This document shows, piece after piece, positions 6,180 to 7,911 of a stretch of 7,911 bases of DNA. How positions within the stretch are numbered: the stretch's first letter is position 1; every line of letters begins with the position of its first letter. Source of the stretch: an uncultured Bacteroidales bacterium (GTDB lineage Bacteria; Bacteroidota; Bacteroidia; Bacteroidales; UBA932). Location: positions 1-7,911 of the forward strand of contig CABTXO010000066.1 in NCBI GenBank assembly GCA_902488725.1, in the 5' to 3' direction. The position numbers and the translations under genes were made by a program. The notes below the pieces were generated by a model. It had not been told where the DNA came from, did no database searches, and saw only the letters and a program-made list of their open reading frames with translations.

Positions 6180-7829
6180 TCAGCGCAAAGGGGTGAAAGA
6201 ATATCCCTTCCGGCGAAGTTCGCGGATCAGTTGCGGCAGCCGGTCGTAGAATTTGTCGGTGCGGGCCGGGTCGGTCCCGAGGTGAATCAGCAGGATGTGC
6301 CCGTTCAGCCCGTCGGGATGCATCCGCTCATATTCCCGGATCTTGTTCAGGATGAAGCGGCTGCTGTAGTAGGAAGGCATGTCGGGGGTGGTGTAGTCCC
6401 CGTTGGTGTAGGTGCCGGGGGTGTAGTTGACCAGCTGCAGTCCCATCTGGCGCGCCCAGGACGCGATCGTGGCGTTGTAGTGCTCGTAGGGCGGCAGGAA
6501 ATAGGGAGCCTCCCGGACACCTGCCGCACGGAGAAGGCGGTAACTCTTCAGCAGGTCTTCCTGGAACTGTTCACGGGTGACCAGCAGCGAATCGCGCTTG
6601 TCCCATGGGGCATAGAGCAAGTGGCCGTAGCTGTGGCTGCCGACGTAGTGGCCGGCCTGCACAAGACGCTTCACCACGTCGGGGAACTCCTCGAAGAATT
6701 CCCCGGTAAAGAAAAATCCGCCCCGGATGCCGGCCTTTCCCAGCGCCGCGAGAATCTTGTCCGCCCCGTCCGCCTTGTCAGCCGCCGTGAACACGAAGTC
6801 GATGTGCTTGACGGAAGGGTCCGTCCGGACGATGCCGCCGTCGACGTACACCTTCCGGTCCGGTTCCGCCGCAAGACCCGCTTCCGCATGTCCTTCCGCC
6901 TCGTAGGCCGAGAGCGGGAAGGTCAGGCTCGCCGTCCCGTCCATCGTGGGTTCGTTCGTGGAATAATCGTGGGTCGAGTCGTGGTAGACCATGTCCCCCG
7001 GCTGGAATTCCTCGTAATTGCGGCCGCCTTCCGTGTTCACCCCCAGCAGACTGTTGAATATGGTCGCGTACACCGGCCCGTCCACGAGACCGCCGGTGGT
7101 ATTGCCCAGTTTGTAGTTGATGACGAACGAGTGAGGCTGGGTGGGATAGGTGCCGCCGCGCGGCATTTCCACGACCATGCTCACCCCCCAGGGGTTGCAG
7201 CCGAACAGCCAGTCCCGGAGGGCACCTTCCATCTCCTGGTAAGTCGTGTCCCCGGTCAGCTGCCGGTACAGGATGCACTGGGTCAGCATCGCGGTCGTCA
7301 GGTTGTTGGAGCACCAGACGGTCGGAATGCCGTACAGGAAGGGGCTGCCCTGGGCCTTTTCCCAGGTCCGCCGGATGCCGGAACGCAAGTTCCGGATGAA
7401 CTCCTGCGAAACCCGCGCATTCCCTTCCCGCGCCAGATGGTAGTGCCCCATGTTCAGGAAAGGGTACCACTGGTAGTGGCGGGCGCTGTCGGCCCCCATC
7501 CAGGGTGTCACAGGCTCGCGGCGGGCATATTCCACAGCTTCGGACAGGTAACGGGCTTCGCCGGTCGTGCGGAAGCGCTCGATGGCGGCCAGCTCCATGT
7601 CGTCGGTCCAGTTGTCCTCCTCGTAGATGTAGGGAGAAACCACGGAGACCGTCTGGCAGACACCCGGCTTGTCCCGGCCGGCCTGGTAGGCAGCCTCGGC
7701 CTTCGCCCCGATCTTCGCCGCGAAGGCCGGATCGTAGGGTTTCAGCACTTCGGCACCAAGGGAGAAGGCGGAGGCGAACTTGCCCGCCGTGCTGGCGATG
7801 CCGGTCGTCGCATTCTTGCCGACCGCTAT
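6180..7829 (-). pseudogene. GH9 glycoside hydrolase-polysaccharide deacetylase fusion, N-terminus missing
   Basis: The N-terminal part in the window is the C-terminal half of a family 9 glycoside hydrolase (cellulase/glucosidase type): GIASTAGKFASAFSLGAE, NWTDDMELAAIE, YQWYPFLNMGHYHLA, LFGCNPWGVSM, then DYSTNEPTMDG with the catalytic acid Glu at codon 6953-6951. The GH9 half carrying the nucleophile/base Asp pair is absent. A NodB/CE4-like domain follows from about 6800 to the stop. It keeps HSYGH (6635-6621), the metal-binding HxxxH, but the usual TFDDG is TAADK (6788-6774), with Ala for the catalytic-base Asp, and the RxPY motif is FLPPYEHYN. The frame stays open to the window edge only because it runs antisense to a MetY-like fragment; the GTG at 7862 is not a credible start. 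It is marked broken because the gene lacks its 5' half; an assembly artefact is the alternative. Intact homologs would be secreted or periplasmic enzymes. Confidence 0.75.
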
Positions 7830-7911
7830 CCGGGCCTTACGACACCCGACGAAAGCTACCACGGCCTGACCTACACGAAGGCCTTCGGGAAGAACGCCTA
7901 CATGTCCAAGA
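7815..7911 (+). CDS. O-acetylhomoserine sulfhydrylase (MetY-like) internal fragment
   Basis: The plus strand reads DRYPGLTTPDESYHGLTYTK then AFGKNAYMSK from 7821 to 7910. This matches the segment FP-x-L-x-x-PDPSYHG-x-x-Y-x-x-x-F-x-x-AYI-x-K found just after the PLP-lysine region in O-acetylhomoserine aminocarboxypropyltransferase. That enzyme makes homocysteine from O-acetylhomoserine and sulfide. About the first half of the protein, including the PLP lysine, is missing: to the left the DNA is GH9 coding sequence on the opposite strand. The fragment runs off the right window edge, so the C-terminal part may continue. The exact left boundary (about 7812-7830) cannot be placed by eye. Confidence 0.65.

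Noticed and set aside
1..7911. CRISPR array, tRNA or rRNA genes, complete insertion sequence
   Set aside because: I saw no regularly spaced direct repeats, no tRNA-like or rRNA sequence, and no transposase beyond the HNH relic and the short inverted repeat.

Overview
The window looks like a GC-rich member of the Bacteroidota, probably Bacteroidales. The evidence is the protein families present (DUF5053-like protein, periplasmic tricorn homolog, butyrate kinase, GH9/deacetylase fusion), promoter elements of the Bacteroidota TAnnTTTG type, A/T-rich start contexts without clear Shine-Dalgarno sites, and ATGA-type gene overlap. I cannot fix the genus.

Layout from left to right. (1) Positions 1-276, minus strand: the N-terminal part of a small DUF5053-like protein, cut by the window edge. 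(2) Positions 277-974: a gene-poor stretch whose first 500 bases are much richer in A/T than the rest. It holds a 15-bp inverted repeat and, on the minus strand, a decayed HNH endonuclease gene (747 to 408) with frameshifts and internal stops. This end resembles accessory or mobile DNA. (3) Positions 975-1576, plus strand: a FlK-like hotdog thioesterase gene overlapping a HAD-phosphatase gene that is cut short; the tail of the HAD frame reads through a large hairpin. (4) Positions 1578-4853, minus, convergent with the HAD remnant: a complete secreted tricorn-type peptidase with its catalytic residues. (5) Positions 4907-6064, minus: butyrate kinase with its own recognisable promoter and a leader stem-loop, but no phosphotransbutyrylase beside it. 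(6) Positions 6180 to about 7829, minus: the C-terminal half of a family 9 glycoside hydrolase fused to a degenerate polysaccharide deacetylase (NodB/CE4-like) domain. (7) About 7815-7911, plus: an internal fragment of O-acetylhomoserine sulfhydrylase (MetY-like). The GH9 and MetY fragments are both broken at the same point and face away from each other, which marks a rearrangement or assembly junction.

Functionally this is mostly a patchwork of metabolic genes: peptide degradation in the periplasm, acyl-CoA/acyl-phosphate metabolism (thioesterase, butyrate kinase) and polysaccharide breakdown. I do not see one co-operating multi-gene system. The points most worth checking are the GH9-deacetylase fusion with altered catalytic motifs, the right-hand junction, the HNH relic, and the HAD truncation at a hairpin.
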